Assembly: GCA_016858145.1 (NCBI GenBank)
Contig: JAEHOE010000016.1
Span: 868,001-932,000 of the forward strand
Source: Edaphochlamys debaryana
Lineage: Eukaryota > Chlorophyta > Chlorophyceae > Chlamydomonadales
Length of the DNA: 64,000 nt
Direction of reading: 5' to 3'
Position numbers and translations under genes: made by a program. The notes beneath the pieces are model-generated. The model ran no database searches. It was not told the DNA's origin and worked only from the letters and a program-made list of their open reading frames with translations. Shown in pieces: positions 1 through 11,600 of this stretch. Within the stretch, counting starts at the first letter, position 1. Every line of letters starts with the position of its first letter.

Positions 1-127
1 TACGCAGCTACCCTTGAGCCCAGGCTTCCACCCTTCCATCTGATCCCATTCCATCCCAACCCCCGTGCCATCCCAGAACCCATGCAGGGAACGGCCGGAG
101 ACTCTCCTGTGCCCCTCCCGCCGCCGC

Positions 128-3057
128 TCATGCAGCCTTGCGTTGAAGGTAGCCACCGGGGTGGTGGGTATAGAAGGGCTCCCGGGCTCGGTCCACCGTG
201 AAGAGCGCCGCGCCCTCTCCCTGCGCACGTCAAGCATCAACAATGCGTCATGAGCCGGGCTGTCGAGGCACGTGCACGGGTGCCGTACAGGCCGCTCCTG
301 CCGTACAGCACAGCATACGGTCCTGGCTCCACCCCGCCCAGGGTGCATGGTGCTGCGTGACGCGCTTCTGGGCCCAGGAGGAGGATCCCTGCTGCGGACG
401 GACCCGCGAAGCCCTGGTCTGCCCCCCTGCCCCCCTGACGCAGCAAGGCCCCGGCACGGGGGTCGCTCACGCCCGGATAGGGGCTTCGCTACAGCTCGTA
501 TGCGCCCACCTTCATGTACGTGCGGAGTGCCGGCGTGGGCCCTCCGTCGATGTGGAAGCGGCTCAGCTTGGTGTCCTGGGGTGCCCGGTTTGGGGTGTAG
601 GGCACCCGGTTTAAGGTTTAGGGACGGACGTGAGGCCCGGAGCGAAACCAGGGGCGCGGCGAGCTACCGGTTCACAAGTGAGACTCAGGGAGGTGGGAGG
701 CAGTGCGTGCAGTGCGTGCTGCGCACCAGTCAACGCGCCCACGTACGTACGTACCTGGATGATGCAGTAGGATCCAACCGTTACAAACTTGCAGTAGGCC
801 CTGCACTCGTCCTGGGCAAGGGGCGGGGGCAAACGACTCAGAACAAAGCGGCTACGCGTGGGCGGCCACTAGACGGCATGAGCAGAGCGCTTCGTGTATT
901 GCTGGCTACTGTGATGAGGATCTCCCTTTGCGCCTGCGGCTGCCTGAGAGGACACACAGTTGGGGTCCGTGTGCGGCAGGTCCGGTGGCTTGCTGTGCTA
1001 GGACCCACGTGACGTACAGTACCCCGCATGGTACCGAGTCGTACGGCCCAGCCACTGCTCAACTACAGCCGTCTCTCTACTGTCCCCAATGCATGCACGC
1101 AAACAATCGCCACCAGCCCCACCCCTCCCGGCACCCACTGACCAGCACATGATATTCTGCGTGGTTGGAGTCGAGGAGCACCAAAACCGCTTGGGCCTTC
1201 GACACAGCGTCGACCACCTGTGGACATACAATGGTAAAGAGCGCGAGGGTGGCAATGGAGCATCACGACGCTGGGCCCGATGACTAAAGCCTCCGAGCGT
1301 CAATGCCGTACCTGGTCCAAAATAGGCTTGTTGATGGCAGATCCCTGGCGCGTGGAAAACGAAGGGGCACGTTGCGTTGGTGGTTTTTTGGTGTGAGGGC
1401 ACCCCCCGCATCTGTGCGGGGGCACGACGCCCGTGACCTGCCCAAGTGTTGTTGTTAGACGGACAAGGGCATCAGCCGTGAATTCCCATACGGGCCGTGG
1501 GCCAAAGGGACATGCGCGCCAGCCCGCAGGGCTCTGAGCGTGCGTTATTAATGACCAACAACCAACGCTGGCACCCGAAGGTCCCCGCCCCACTAGCCCT
1601 CCTCACGTGCAGAAACGTCACGTACTTGGCCCCTGCATGACGCCCGGGGTTGGGTGATGGGAGCCGGAGCTGAATGCGTAAGCAGTAGCCTCCCAGCACC
1701 AGCCCTGGCGCCCGCCGCCCGGTGTCGCGTTCTGACAGGCTTACTGCACACAGGCCCTCCTGCCCTTCGCTGCATTGTACGTCCCCTTCAACCCCAGGGC
1801 CTGGCAAGCCAGCCGGCACTCACACAGGGGGTTCTTGGTGGGGTCCGAGATGGGCCTCTCGACGCTATACTTGCCGCTCCAATGCGCCTGGGTGGGCGGC
1901 GTAATGTCGATGGTGATGACCCGAGGCGAAGGCCGGCCTTGCCCCATAGCACTCAGCAGCTCCAGGCCGCTAGCCCACAGTAGCGCCGAGCCGCCGTTGG
2001 CCGTCCCTGCAGAAACGACCCTGGCCTTTAGATTAAGCATCGATTGATTTACGCGGGCCACAGCTGCTTCCCGAAGACCGAACGCCCTTCGGGAACCAAG
2101 GTCAAGGCCGGGTCCTCACCCTCCCCATCTCCCTTTCCCCCCCATGCCCTACCCGTCTCGATGATGAGGTCTGGCCTGACCTGGTAGATGATGTCCTGGA
2201 TGGCGTACATCTGGGTGGTGAGGGGGGGCAGGGACAGGGGAAGTTGGGCAGGTGATACGGGTAGGGGCATGGACACTTGTCATGACCGGGCGTGTTACGT
2301 GCAGCAGGTCGCTGTGAGTCCGGTCTGACCCCGTGCTGCCACGTCGGTCCCTGTGAGTCCCGCCCCTGCGGTGCGCCCCGCCCCGCCCCGCCCCGCCCCG
2401 GCGAGTGCTCACGTCAAAAGGGTTTTGCTGTGCCACGCTGCCGAGCCTGCGACCAGAGTTAGGGCGAAGCGGGGCGAAGCGGAGCGAGTCGAATCCGAGC
2501 TGGAGCTGAGGCGGGCGCTGGCCCCGGGACACAAGACCCCCGCCCTCCGCTGTGGTGCGCCCGTCCCCAATGGGGGGAGGCGGCTCTGTGCACGATGGCG
2601 GCGGTGCGCATGACGCATGCCCGCCCCCTCCGGTTGGTGTTTGTTCTCGCCACTGCTCTGCCGCATCCATCGCATCCCCGGTTCAAGCGCACCACCACTG
2701 CAGGCACGTGGCGGGGCGCGGGATGGACGAGTGAAAGCTACGGCCACGTACGCGACGTACGGCAACGTACGGCATGCAAGCGGGGATCAGATGGTACGGC
2801 ATGGATCTTAGCCGCCCCACCGACCTGATTCTTAAAGGCCTCCTCCCGCTCGTAGAGCCTGCGCGGATGAAGACGGGCCGACCCGGCACGGCAATGCTCA
2901 GGAACCTATCCCTCCACCCGGCACACTGCGCAACGGTGTGTTGCCTGTCACGCTACACCCCCAGTGCCCCGAGCCGCACGAGCGAGCTGTCGCGCACTCA
3001 CAGGTCGAACAGGAACACGGTTCGGTCCCTTGGTTCGGGAGGATGGGAGGAAGCCAT
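128..3057 (-). CDS. CmcI / rhamnosyl O-methyltransferase-like SAM-dependent enzyme, 12-exon model
   Basis: Exons, 5' to 3' on the minus strand: 3057-3002, 2858-2825, (2697-2696), 2446-2413, 2210-2153, 2006-1824, 1632-1607, 1344-1312, 1217-1143, 811-755, 575-510, 220-128. The start ATG gives MASSHPPEPRDRTVFLF. The model is 238 residues, close to the length known for bacterial CmcI (cephalosporin hydroxylase family). Family signatures are spread over exons: NPFD then MYAIQDIIYQ, DLIIETGTANGGSALLWAS (SAM-binding G-loop), RVITIDI, NPLWAKYVTFLH, AVLVLLDSNHAEYHVL (metal/SAM region), FVTVGSYCIIQ, DTKLSRFHIDGG and the C-terminal PFYTHHPGGYLQR. All junction phases agree except one: joining FKNQ to LGSVAQQ needs two extra bases, which a 2-nt exon (TG) would supply, restoring the family's W-L-G. 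Known bacterial members methylate sugars or act in cephamycin synthesis; the substrate here cannot be predicted. The start codon lies 150 bp beyond the stop of the next gene, same strand. Confidence 0.85.
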
Positions 3058-3207
3058 CGGGGACCGGGTGGGGGCGGTTGATTGCTCCAGGGTCAAAGCA
3101 AACAGGAAAAACGTGCGGCGACGAGCGGCTCTACCCAGAGCCTAGCCCCAGTGCGCCGATCAGCTCGTGTGCTTGCCGCGGGCAGATACGGTAGAGCCAT
3201 GCCCGGC

Positions 3208-6087
3208 TCACTTGTGGGGGTTGTCGAACATGAACCTGAGGGTGAGGCCACGATGCATGGACGAGGCGGGTAAGGAGCAGACCAGGCATATGGGTCAAGG
3301 CAGCCAAGCGGCGGCCAGAAGGGACTGAGGGGACTGGGGACCCGGGACTTTGGGACTGGGGGACTGGGGACTTGGCGACTTCCTAGATAGGAAAGCCCTT
3401 GCGCGAAGGCACACGGTTGGCTCCCCTGTGACGGCGATGAAGTAAGGCTGCAGCGCTCCCGCTCCGTAAGACGTACGCCGTACGTCGAACCCACCGGTCA
3501 ATGCCGTCGTCAACTGCTTGGGGTCCCCGGCGCTTCATGACGCGGTTCGTTTTGAGCCACTTGCCGTAGGGCTGGAAGTGGGGGTTCATCCCGCACCTGC
3601 AACGCGGTAGCGGCGTAGCGATGACGCAGGTCGGCTCAGTAGCATCAGCAGCGCGCTGGGTTGGCTAGCACGGCTTGTGAGAAGCCCGTTGGGAAGCGGG
3701 AGCCAGCGGTGGGCGTGGGTTAAGGCGGCGTGAGTTGAGGGGGCGTGTGCGTATGAGGGGCCAGCCCCTCCACACACCCCAACACCCGCCCGCCCGCGCG
3801 CCTACCAGCCCTGCACCCGCAGCACGTTGCGCGTGATGTCGCCCAGGCTCATGGCGGGTGAGGGGAAGACGCCGAACTTGGCGAGCGCGGCCGACTCGTT
3901 GGCGCAGTAGGGGCTGGGCTGCAGGGGTACCAGCAGCGAGTCCTTGAGGAGGCCTGCGAGGGGGGCGGGCCGGCTGTCACGCTCAGTGGCAGGAAGGACT
4001 GGCCGCCGCTGTGAGCATCCCACGCATGCTGGACCGGAAGCCCGGTGCGGTGACGCTCTAGAAGAGAGGGACCGAGGCGAACGAGACGCGGCAAGGCAAG
4101 GGCCACCCTCGTTGCCGGTGGCGGCACCCGTGGCGAGACTGCACTTACCGCCCACCGCATGGCTCATCAGCAATGCTTACTCGCGATCTTTTCGTCGGGG
4201 CAGGCGTGCTGAGGGGGCTGATCCGCGATGTTGTCGTTATCCTTCCGGAGCGTGTAACGCAGGATGACCATGGTCAGCTTGCGGATGTAGGGCCTGGGGA
4301 TGAGTAATGGGTCAGAGAGGGCGTGGGGTGGACGCGCCGGCCAGCAGGGTTGGTTCATGGACTGCCGTGAGCGAAGGTGCAACCCCCATGCACGCACGGC
4401 GGCTGATATAGCCGTACGAAGCCCAGCAGGTCCGCAGGCAGTAAGTGCCGTACGGCCGTACCCACCCGTATCCTGGATCCTGCAACAGCTTGCCCATTGC
4501 CTTGTGGTAGTCCGCCCCGGGGAGGGTGCTCAAGGTGTGCAGGACTGTCGAGTTGGCGTCAAGGCTCTGAGGGGGGGCCACGGGGCTCAGCCCTTTGACT
4601 AGCTCCGGGCCCCTTTTCGGGGCAAGGGGCCACCCCCCGCGCGCCCCCCTGCTCGACTGTTGCACGTCTCACCGCTTCGGGGACTCCTCTTGTGGCCGCC
4701 ACGGCAGCTTTAAGTTCCTGCCAAAGCAAGGTATTGGGGCGGCGGGTGACGGCGCAAGCTTGGAACGAGCATAGACACAGGTTTTGTCGACACACAGCGT
4801 GTTTGGGTGTGCCGGAAGCAAGATGCGTGCTCGCTCAGAGGGCCCTGGATGCAGCAGCATGGATGTCGTACGACATCCCCCACATGCGCTACCCCTGCGC
4901 TGCCGTAGCCTCCCACGCCCCGCCCCCTCTAGAGGCAGGGTGGGCCCCTGCCGGCAGCCCCATGTGCCCAGCCTCTATCTGGCAAGCCCCACCCACCTGT
5001 AGCATCATAGCCTGAAGCGTGTCCAGCGTGGCTTCCGTTGCGCTCCCGGGTTTGAGGCGCGTGGCCAGCGGCGGATGGCAGCTGTGTGGCTGGAAGGAAA
5101 CGCCAATGGTGTAGGCCCTCGGGCCCAGCATTTCATAGAGGTTCACGGGCGTTGCTGCCTCGGGGAGTGGCCTCAGCTGCAGGGAGCCCGCGGAGGTTGA
5201 GCACCCATTAGTGAGCGGTTAGCGGGGCGGACGACGCAGTAATACGGGAGGGGCTTAACTTCCTGCTTAAAGTTTATTGCATCCGCAGGTTTCACCCCGC
5301 CCCACACAATAGACACAGACGGTACACACATGATAGACAAACGCGCTACAAGTTTTGGAGGTTGCCCTTTCCAGAGGAAGGTTTCATTCAGGGCCGAGGC
5401 CACCCAGGCCTCAGGACCACCCCCCGTGCGTCCTCCCTCCTCTATCTGCTCAGACGTAAGTGCCTCCCATGCTGGACCGAAACTGCCTCCCCTGGCCTGG
5501 ATAGCCAGGCGGGGACAAGGCGAGCGACCCCCTAGCCATAGTTTAACGACCGGAAGTGGGCTGTTGCCAGGGTGGCGCTGGTATGGGAGCTGACTCCTCC
5601 GAGCTCATTCCTGCTGTACGTAATGACTGCATTCTAGACAGTCCTAGGGGGTATCATGAAGGATTGATTGGCTCAGCCCTCTTCCCAGGAGGCACGCAGC
5701 CCGAGCCAGGGCGTGTGCGGTGCCTCAGGCGCCCCTCACGGCGGGCCGTCTCAGGCACCCCTGGTCTCAGGCGACCCCGCCCAGCTGGGGTCGCCTTAAC
5801 CCTGCCCGTGACCAGGTGGCCGAGCCGCACCCCTGGACAAGATCATGCGCGCTCGGCATTAGTCAAGCGTCCTTGCTTGAGTGGTTGTTCTTGGCCGTGC
5901 GCTGTGCCACATGACATGCGACATCACGGTTCCGCCGGTCCTCCCCAACGCAGCAGGCACCCACCTGGGACTGGCCATCATGCTGAGCGGCTGCTCCAGT
6001 GAGGTGCTTCGCCAGAACGAGCACAAGCACTAAATTAAAGACGAGGCGCCACTGACCGGCAGTTTTTAGTCCAGATGTGGCCATCAT
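3208..6087 (-). CDS. Secreted protein of unknown function, 9-exon model, 299 residues
   Basis: Exons: 6087-5965, 5409-5350, 5176-4997, 4717-4673, 4566-4466, 4293-4181, 3953-3806, 3596-3495, 3235-3208. All phases join cleanly and sum to exactly 300 codons. The first exon encodes a signal peptide: charged start, then FNLVLVLVLAKHLTG and an AAAQ cleavage-like site. The mature part has NLYEMLGPRAYTIGVSF, SLDANSTVLHTLSTLPG, PYIRKLTMVILRYTLRK, SPYCANESAALAKFG, VLRVQGWCGMNPHFQPY and a short last exon ending FMFDNPHK. A few cysteines and N-x-S/T sites fit secretion. I do not recognise the family. The least certain junction is exon 1 to exon 2: 555 bp lie between them, both ends are phase 0, and a missed exon is possible. 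Transcription would run towards the methyltransferase gene; co-function is not shown. Confidence 0.65.
3310..3376. repeat. Degenerate GGGACT-type minisatellite in an intron
   Basis: Within the last intron of the secreted-protein gene, GGGACTGGGG-like units are repeated imperfectly. The core (GGGGACT) is the same as in the long array at 7.57-7.70 kb. Confidence 0.7.
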
Positions 6088-6681
6088 CTTTTGGAGATTA
6101 TGCATGCAGCTATAGGTCTGGAAAGTGTGCTTCCTTGCAAGTGACCCGGACCGGGATGGACGACGCGCGGATCGTCCATCCAATCGTGAACGTCGTTCGC
6201 GTGTGTTCTTCGTCCTCCCGCGCTCCTCCCTTGATGGACACACTCGTCATATTCAGAGAGTTAAAGTAAAAAAATAGAGCTACGAATTATTGCTTGCGCG
6301 CGGGCTGTTCGCTCGTCACAGGAGCGAGCTCGTGTCCGAGTGCAAAGCGTGAGGGCTGCGCGCGCCAAGGTCGCGCAAGTAGTGACCTTGCACGCGGCCA
6401 ACGGCCAACATCGGGCTACATCGGACTGCGGTGTGCACCAAGCCGACGCGTCCGGAACACGGCAGGCCCTTCCCCGCTCTCCGCTGACTTTCCTGCCCAG
6501 GAAACCAGCCCTCCAACCATCGAACACGCACTTCCACATCCCCCGCACAGCCCCGGCCTTTTGCGGCTTGCCCTTGTTCCTCCTGCCCCTCTCCACCACA
6601 AAGGCCCGGTACGCCTCCTCGCTCTCGAACGAGGCGCGACCCTAGCTGCACGGCGGCTCAGTCCTCCCCTCAGCCCCCCCC
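6088..6681. other. Intergenic, no gene recognised
   Basis: Holds the 5' flank of the secreted-protein gene and the 3' flank of the next minus-strand gene. Open frames on both strands here have no recognisable coding character. Confidence 0.5.
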
Positions 6682-8528
6682 TCAGTCCTCGGTGAGGTCC
6701 ACCACCTCCACCACCGCCCCCATCACAGCCTTGGCCGCAGCCTTTGCCGCAGCCTTCTTGGCCCGGTATCTGGCGGAATTGGCGCGGTCCTTGCACCTCT
6801 TGCACACGCCGCACAGGCACATGCCCTGGCGCCGTTTCAGGAGACCCTTGCGGGAGTAGGCAGCCAGCTGGTCGGGGGTGACGGTGGCCTTGTAGGCGGG
6901 CAGGCCGTTGCCGAGCCCCTGCTGGGTCTCCCAGGCCGTGGTGGCGTTGGCGGACAGCTGGTCGGGGGTGGCGGTGGCCTTGTAGGCGGGCAGGCCTCGT
7001 CCCTCCTCCGCCAGAGTCTGATAGATGCTGGCCATGCGCTCAGACCACTGCTCGGGGGTGAAGCCGGCCATGTAGGCGGGCAGGCCTCGTCCCTCCTCCG
7101 CCAGAGTCTGATAGATGCTGGCCACGCGCTCAGACCACTGCTCGGGGGTGAAGCCGGCCATGTAGGCGGGCAGGCCGTTGCCGAGCCCCTCCTGGGTCTC
7201 CCAGGCCTTGCGGGAGCGCTCAGACCGCTGCTCGGGGGTGGAGGTGGCGAGCCAGGCCTCGAGGGTATCATATCCATAGGTGGGGGCGGGAAGGAGGGGT
7301 GGGCGGCGGCTGGCTGCCACGTCAAGTGACAGCCCGGGGAAGATGACGAGGAACTGGGCCGCCGTCCGAGGGCCTGCCTCGTACGTGCTGCTGAAAAGCG
7401 ACGCCAGCGTAATCGTCATCTCGGCGGACGGCTGCACTGGCATGCCGGGCGCCGGATAGAAGATGCCGATGATGCGGAGTGAGCTGCCATTCCCAGCACC
7501 GACTGCTTTGTGCCTGTGGCTAACAAACCACGCCTGGGGGGGGGGGGAGGAGGGGAGCAGGCAAGTGAAATCAGTCCCCAGTCCCCAGTCCCCAGTCCCC
7601 AGTCCCCAGTCCCCAGTCCCCAGTCCCCAGTCCCCAGTCCCCAGTCCCCAGTCCCCAGTCCCCAGTCCCCAGTCCCCAGTCCCCAGTCCCCAGTCCCCAC
7701 CTTGGAGGATATCAGGAAGGCGCCAGGCATGAGCATATGCTTCACGAAACCTCCTGCGCCGTCGGCGCAGAGGAGGTCAATGGCGGTGCAGCCGATATTG
7801 AACAGGACGTGCCACGGGTTGCCCTGTACGGAGGCACGGGAGGGAAAGGCCGGTGTGACGTGACACTTTGATGCGACCCGGGACTGTAAAGCAAGAGCTA
7901 GGGCACTAACTACAATAGCTACATAAGTACATAATAACTTCAAACTCACCTGGTATGCGCCGTCGTTGTGGCGAGTCGACAATGCGTCGCCACGCTCGCC
8001 ACGCTCGTTGCCGCGGAGGCACAGCTTGGAAAGCCGACCACCAGTAGCCTTGATGGTGTCGATGATGGCCACTATCGCGGCGACGACGAGGGCCGCGTGC
8101 ACATCGCGGATGCAGGCCTTGGCCTTGGCGGTACAGAAGGTGAGCTGGCGGTGGTGAGCTCTGAGCTGGTGGTGACCGGAGTGCACCTTCTCATCTTCTT
8201 GGCGTTCTTGGCGGTTGGGCGCGACACCAACACCTTGCCACCTCTGCCGCAACGGCCTCCCGTGGGGCGTCCCCGAGCAAAGCGGTGAGCAGACGTGAGG
8301 CCCCAGATAGGAATGACGCGTTGCAGGGTAGTCCGGCGGAACTCGCGGAGGGGGCACAAGGCGGCCAAGCACGCAAGGCACGATCGTGTGTCCGTCGCCA
8401 ATATGTCCCCTGCCCAGCGCGCCAGGGCCATAGTCCACCCTACGCCTATCCACCGATGCAATCTTGTACTTCTGGCCATAACGTATGCCTGCCAGCCGGC
8501 CATCAGGAATGGCGCCAGATCTCGGCAC
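6682..8528 (-). CDS. Uncertain gene with tandem TPEQ/TPDQ repeats and basic C-terminus
   Basis: The C-terminal exon (about 7525-6682) encodes RIIGIFYPAPGMPVQPS, then five TPEQ or TPDQ repeat units of about 28-30 residues (unit core GLPAYMAGFTPEQWSER), then a Cys cluster CLCGVCKRCKD, a Lys/Ala-rich stretch and the end VVDLTED. The repeats resemble the loose TPEQ tandem repeats of many algal and bacterial proteins (NUMOD-like); that is from memory. Upstream, 8528-7948 is open and contains VHAALVVAAIVAIIDTIKA and ends HNDGAYQ at a GTGAGT donor. An exon at 7833-7710 encodes GNPWHVLFNIGCTAID and ends ISSK at a GT that begins the minisatellite. That exon ends in phase 0 but no acceptor gives the frame of the C-terminal exon, so there is a frameshift, a missed exon, or two separate genes. 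Confidence 0.45.
7572..7699. repeat. CAGTCCC (GGGGACT) minisatellite, about 18 copies
   Basis: A near-perfect 7-bp tandem array. On the minus strand it begins directly at a candidate splice donor (AAG/GTGGGGACT). The unit has no stop in that frame, so the array is also an open frame repeating GDWGLGT. Confidence 0.95.
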
Positions 8529-8644
8529 GCGTCAAGTTGGACTAACGTTTGAGACTGGGAGGCTGCAGCCTGTAGGCCACCTAATCAACCAAATAGAACA
8601 ATAGCTGGAGTGAAGCAAGCTCGGAGACCGTAAGCAAAGCTCCA

Positions 8645-11600
8645 ATGCCGCTGCGAGCGGCTGCTCGCGGCAGGGCACCTGCTGCAAATCGGCGAGAGGG
8701 AGCGGAGAAAACCCTCAAAGACTTGGCGGCTCAAGCGCTGCGGGCCCGCAACGGCCATGCTTGCTCATCCACAAAGGCGGAGCTGCAAGCTGGCGCAGAC
8801 GCAATTGGCGAATTGGGGGTCGGCACCTGGGCGGCTTTCGATGGCGAAGACCAGGCCGGCCTGGTCGCGCTCTTTGGCCTGGCACTGCGCCGGTCCCACG
8901 GCGGGACCGCTGGGGAGGATGTGCGTGCGGCTTACGCACTCCTGCGTACTTGCCTAGCCTTGCAGCTCTCGGCCGATCACATAGTTGTCAAGCCGTCGCC
9001 CATGGAGCTAGGGCTTGCCGTCGTCAAGGGCGAGGTGCTGAGCGCTTACGCGCCTGTCCTGCACTCCGCCGCCGGCGCCCTGCTCGCACAGCGCGCCCAC
9101 GCCTCCCGCCGCCTGCTCCAGACCAGCAAGACGCTGGCAGAGGAGTTTGGTTTGATCGCTATTTACATCACTGATGGGCTGGCGCTGGCGACCGGGGCCT
9201 TGGCTGGCGCACTCAGGGAGGTCGTGGCAGCAGCTCTTGACGCTGGCGTGTTGGAGCACTGGGCGCGGCTCGTGTTGGCCCTGGCCTCGTGCGAGGGCGG
9301 CGAGGCCCTCGCCGCATCTTGCGGCGAGCACTCCTGCGCCTTCCTCCCGCAGCTGCTTGCAGCGCACGGCACCGGCTTATTCGCCGGCCCCTGCCTCGCG
9401 TACCTGCTGTCCTCGCACCTCACGCTCCTGGCCTCGTCCCTGGACGCTGGGCCGACGTACGGCCTCGTCCTGCCCCGCGGCAACTCCGGTTCCAGAAGTG
9501 GAGCCAGATCTGGATCTGGGTCGGGCGCTGGATCCAGCGAGGAGCAGCAGCAGGCACCCGTGGTGGGGCTGACGTGGCACCCGGAGGACCCGTCGCAGCG
9601 GCGGCCACGGGGCCTACCCGAGCCGCGGGCGCCCAAGCTGCTCTTCGCTCGGGCCGCGGTGGACGTGTGGTGCTCTGCCCTGGCGGCCCTAGGGGAGGCC
9701 CTGGAGGCGGGGGCGGAGGAGGCCCGGGTCCTGCCCGCGGCCCAGCCGGCACCCCTGTGGTCCCCACGGCGCTTCGTGGGCCAGGCGCTCCGCCGCCGCA
9801 GGGAGCGCCTGGATGCACTGATCGCTGCCCTCGAGGGTCAGGCGGCGCGCCAGGAGCAGGGGGCAGACCAGGCGCAGGCGGCACAGCAGGAGGCGGCGCA
9901 GCCGGCTCACCCCGCCCCTGCTTCGCCACCAGTACCACCTCCGCCCGCCCCCGCCGCCACCGTCGCCGCTGCAGCGCCGCCGCACACCGACGTCAATCTC
10001 GACTCTGCGTCGTCGCTTATCTCGCGGCTCCGGCGCCAGCGGGCAGCCTGCGAGCGGCTCTCGGCGCGCCAGGCAGCCTGCCCGCTGCTGGACCCAGCCC
10101 CTGCCTTTGAGCTGGGGATGCGGCTTTCGAGCGCACCCGTGGGCCCCAAGGGCCTCGATGGCGCGGACTTGCACCGGCGGCGCCACTGGCAGGACACGCC
10201 CGCTCAGCCCCAGCCTCGGCCGGCGGACGCCGAGCAGAGAAGCTCGCCCGGAGCGTCCGCGCAGCTCAGACCGGCGGACTTCGCCTTTGGGGCTGTGAAG
10301 GGGATGAGGCTGGCGAGGGCGGCTCTGAAGCCCCTGCTTGCGGCGTATGACGGGCCGGGCGGCGGGCGCGGGGCGGCGGGCGACCCATGGCCGTGCCCCG
10401 ACTGGGTCGTGCGCCGGCTGCGGACATGGTGGATCAAGATTTTGATGTTCGCCCAACCCAAACTGCTTAGAGCGGAGCCGTCGGCGCTGGAGCTCCTGCG
10501 GCTGCGGCACATCCCGGGCACACGTGGGTGCGGGTTGGGGGTTGCGATCGGGTTGTTGGGGTGGGCAGGCGGCGCTCAACGACCGTGTCCTGGATCATGG
10601 TCCTTTCTCTGTGCCGGCGCGGATGGTTGTTGGAGAGCCAGAGCATCTCGTGCCACAGCCCCCATGCTACAGCCCGCTGCTTGCCCGCAGGCCTGCCCCC
10701 CGGGCCCTGTGCGGACGTCCGGGCTGCCCGGTCCGCCGACTACCTGACGGCCCTGGAGAGCCTGCTGAGGGCGCCCGGCGCCCTGGCCAACCCGGCCATG
10801 CTGGACCTCTTCCCGCCACCGAACGGGCGCGTGGGCGTGTGGGCCGAGCTGCTGGTCTTTTGTAAGGCCCCTGACGCCACGTCCTTTGTCGCAACCGTCG
10901 CAAAGCTTACGCGCAAGTGCTGTGCGGACGTGGTGGCGGGGCCGCTGGACGAGGCAGGCGGTCTGCTGCTGAGCTGCGCGCAGGTGGCGGCGCACGCCTT
11001 TTACTTGGGTCTGGGCGGCGGCCTCTCGCGCGCGCTGGTCTGCCGTGCGGCTCCCAGCGCCGGAGGCGCCCCCGGAGACGGCGACGGCGGGGCGAGCGGG
11101 AGCGGGGGCGGTTGCTTGGGCCCGGGCGTAGGCGAGGCGGGTAGCCCGGTGCCCGAGGAAGCCATCCCCGTCGCGTCCTTCATCGCCGCCCGTCTCCTCC
11201 CCGAGGCTGGGGCGGCCCTGCGGGGCCTTCTGGCTGTGGGCCCCGCGGGGCCTGCGGAGGCTGCGGCGGCATGTGCGCCCTCCGGCGCGGGCGCGAGCGC
11301 CGCGCTCGACAGGTCATGGCGCGTAAGCGCGGTGGCGCACCTCTCGAGCCTGCTCGTCTCCTGGCTGCCCTCCCTGCTGGCGGCGGCGCAGGCTGAGGGC
11401 CCGCCGCCGTCGCTTGCCACCCCGGGCGCCGCTGACTCTGGCGCTGCCGCTGGCGCCGGCGGCTGGTGGGGCGTGTTTCTGAGAGACGTGGGCTACGGCT
11501 GGGTCCTGTGGGCCGCGCTGCGAAGCCTACAACGGCAGGACGGGGCCCCCGAGGCTGGGGCCGGGGCGGGGAGTGACGGCACGGCGCTCAAAGCAGCACT

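Noticed and set aside
272..1012. 246-residue plus-strand open frame
   Set aside because: It is antisense to four well-supported methyltransferase exons and their introns.
7572..7699. CRISPR-like array
   Set aside because: The repeats are 7 bp with no spacers; this is a minisatellite in a eukaryotic genome.
9289..10110. Long overlapping open frames on both strands within the MYND-like gene
   Set aside because: Shadows of a GC-rich coding frame; only the frame starting at 8645 joins to the downstream exons in phase.
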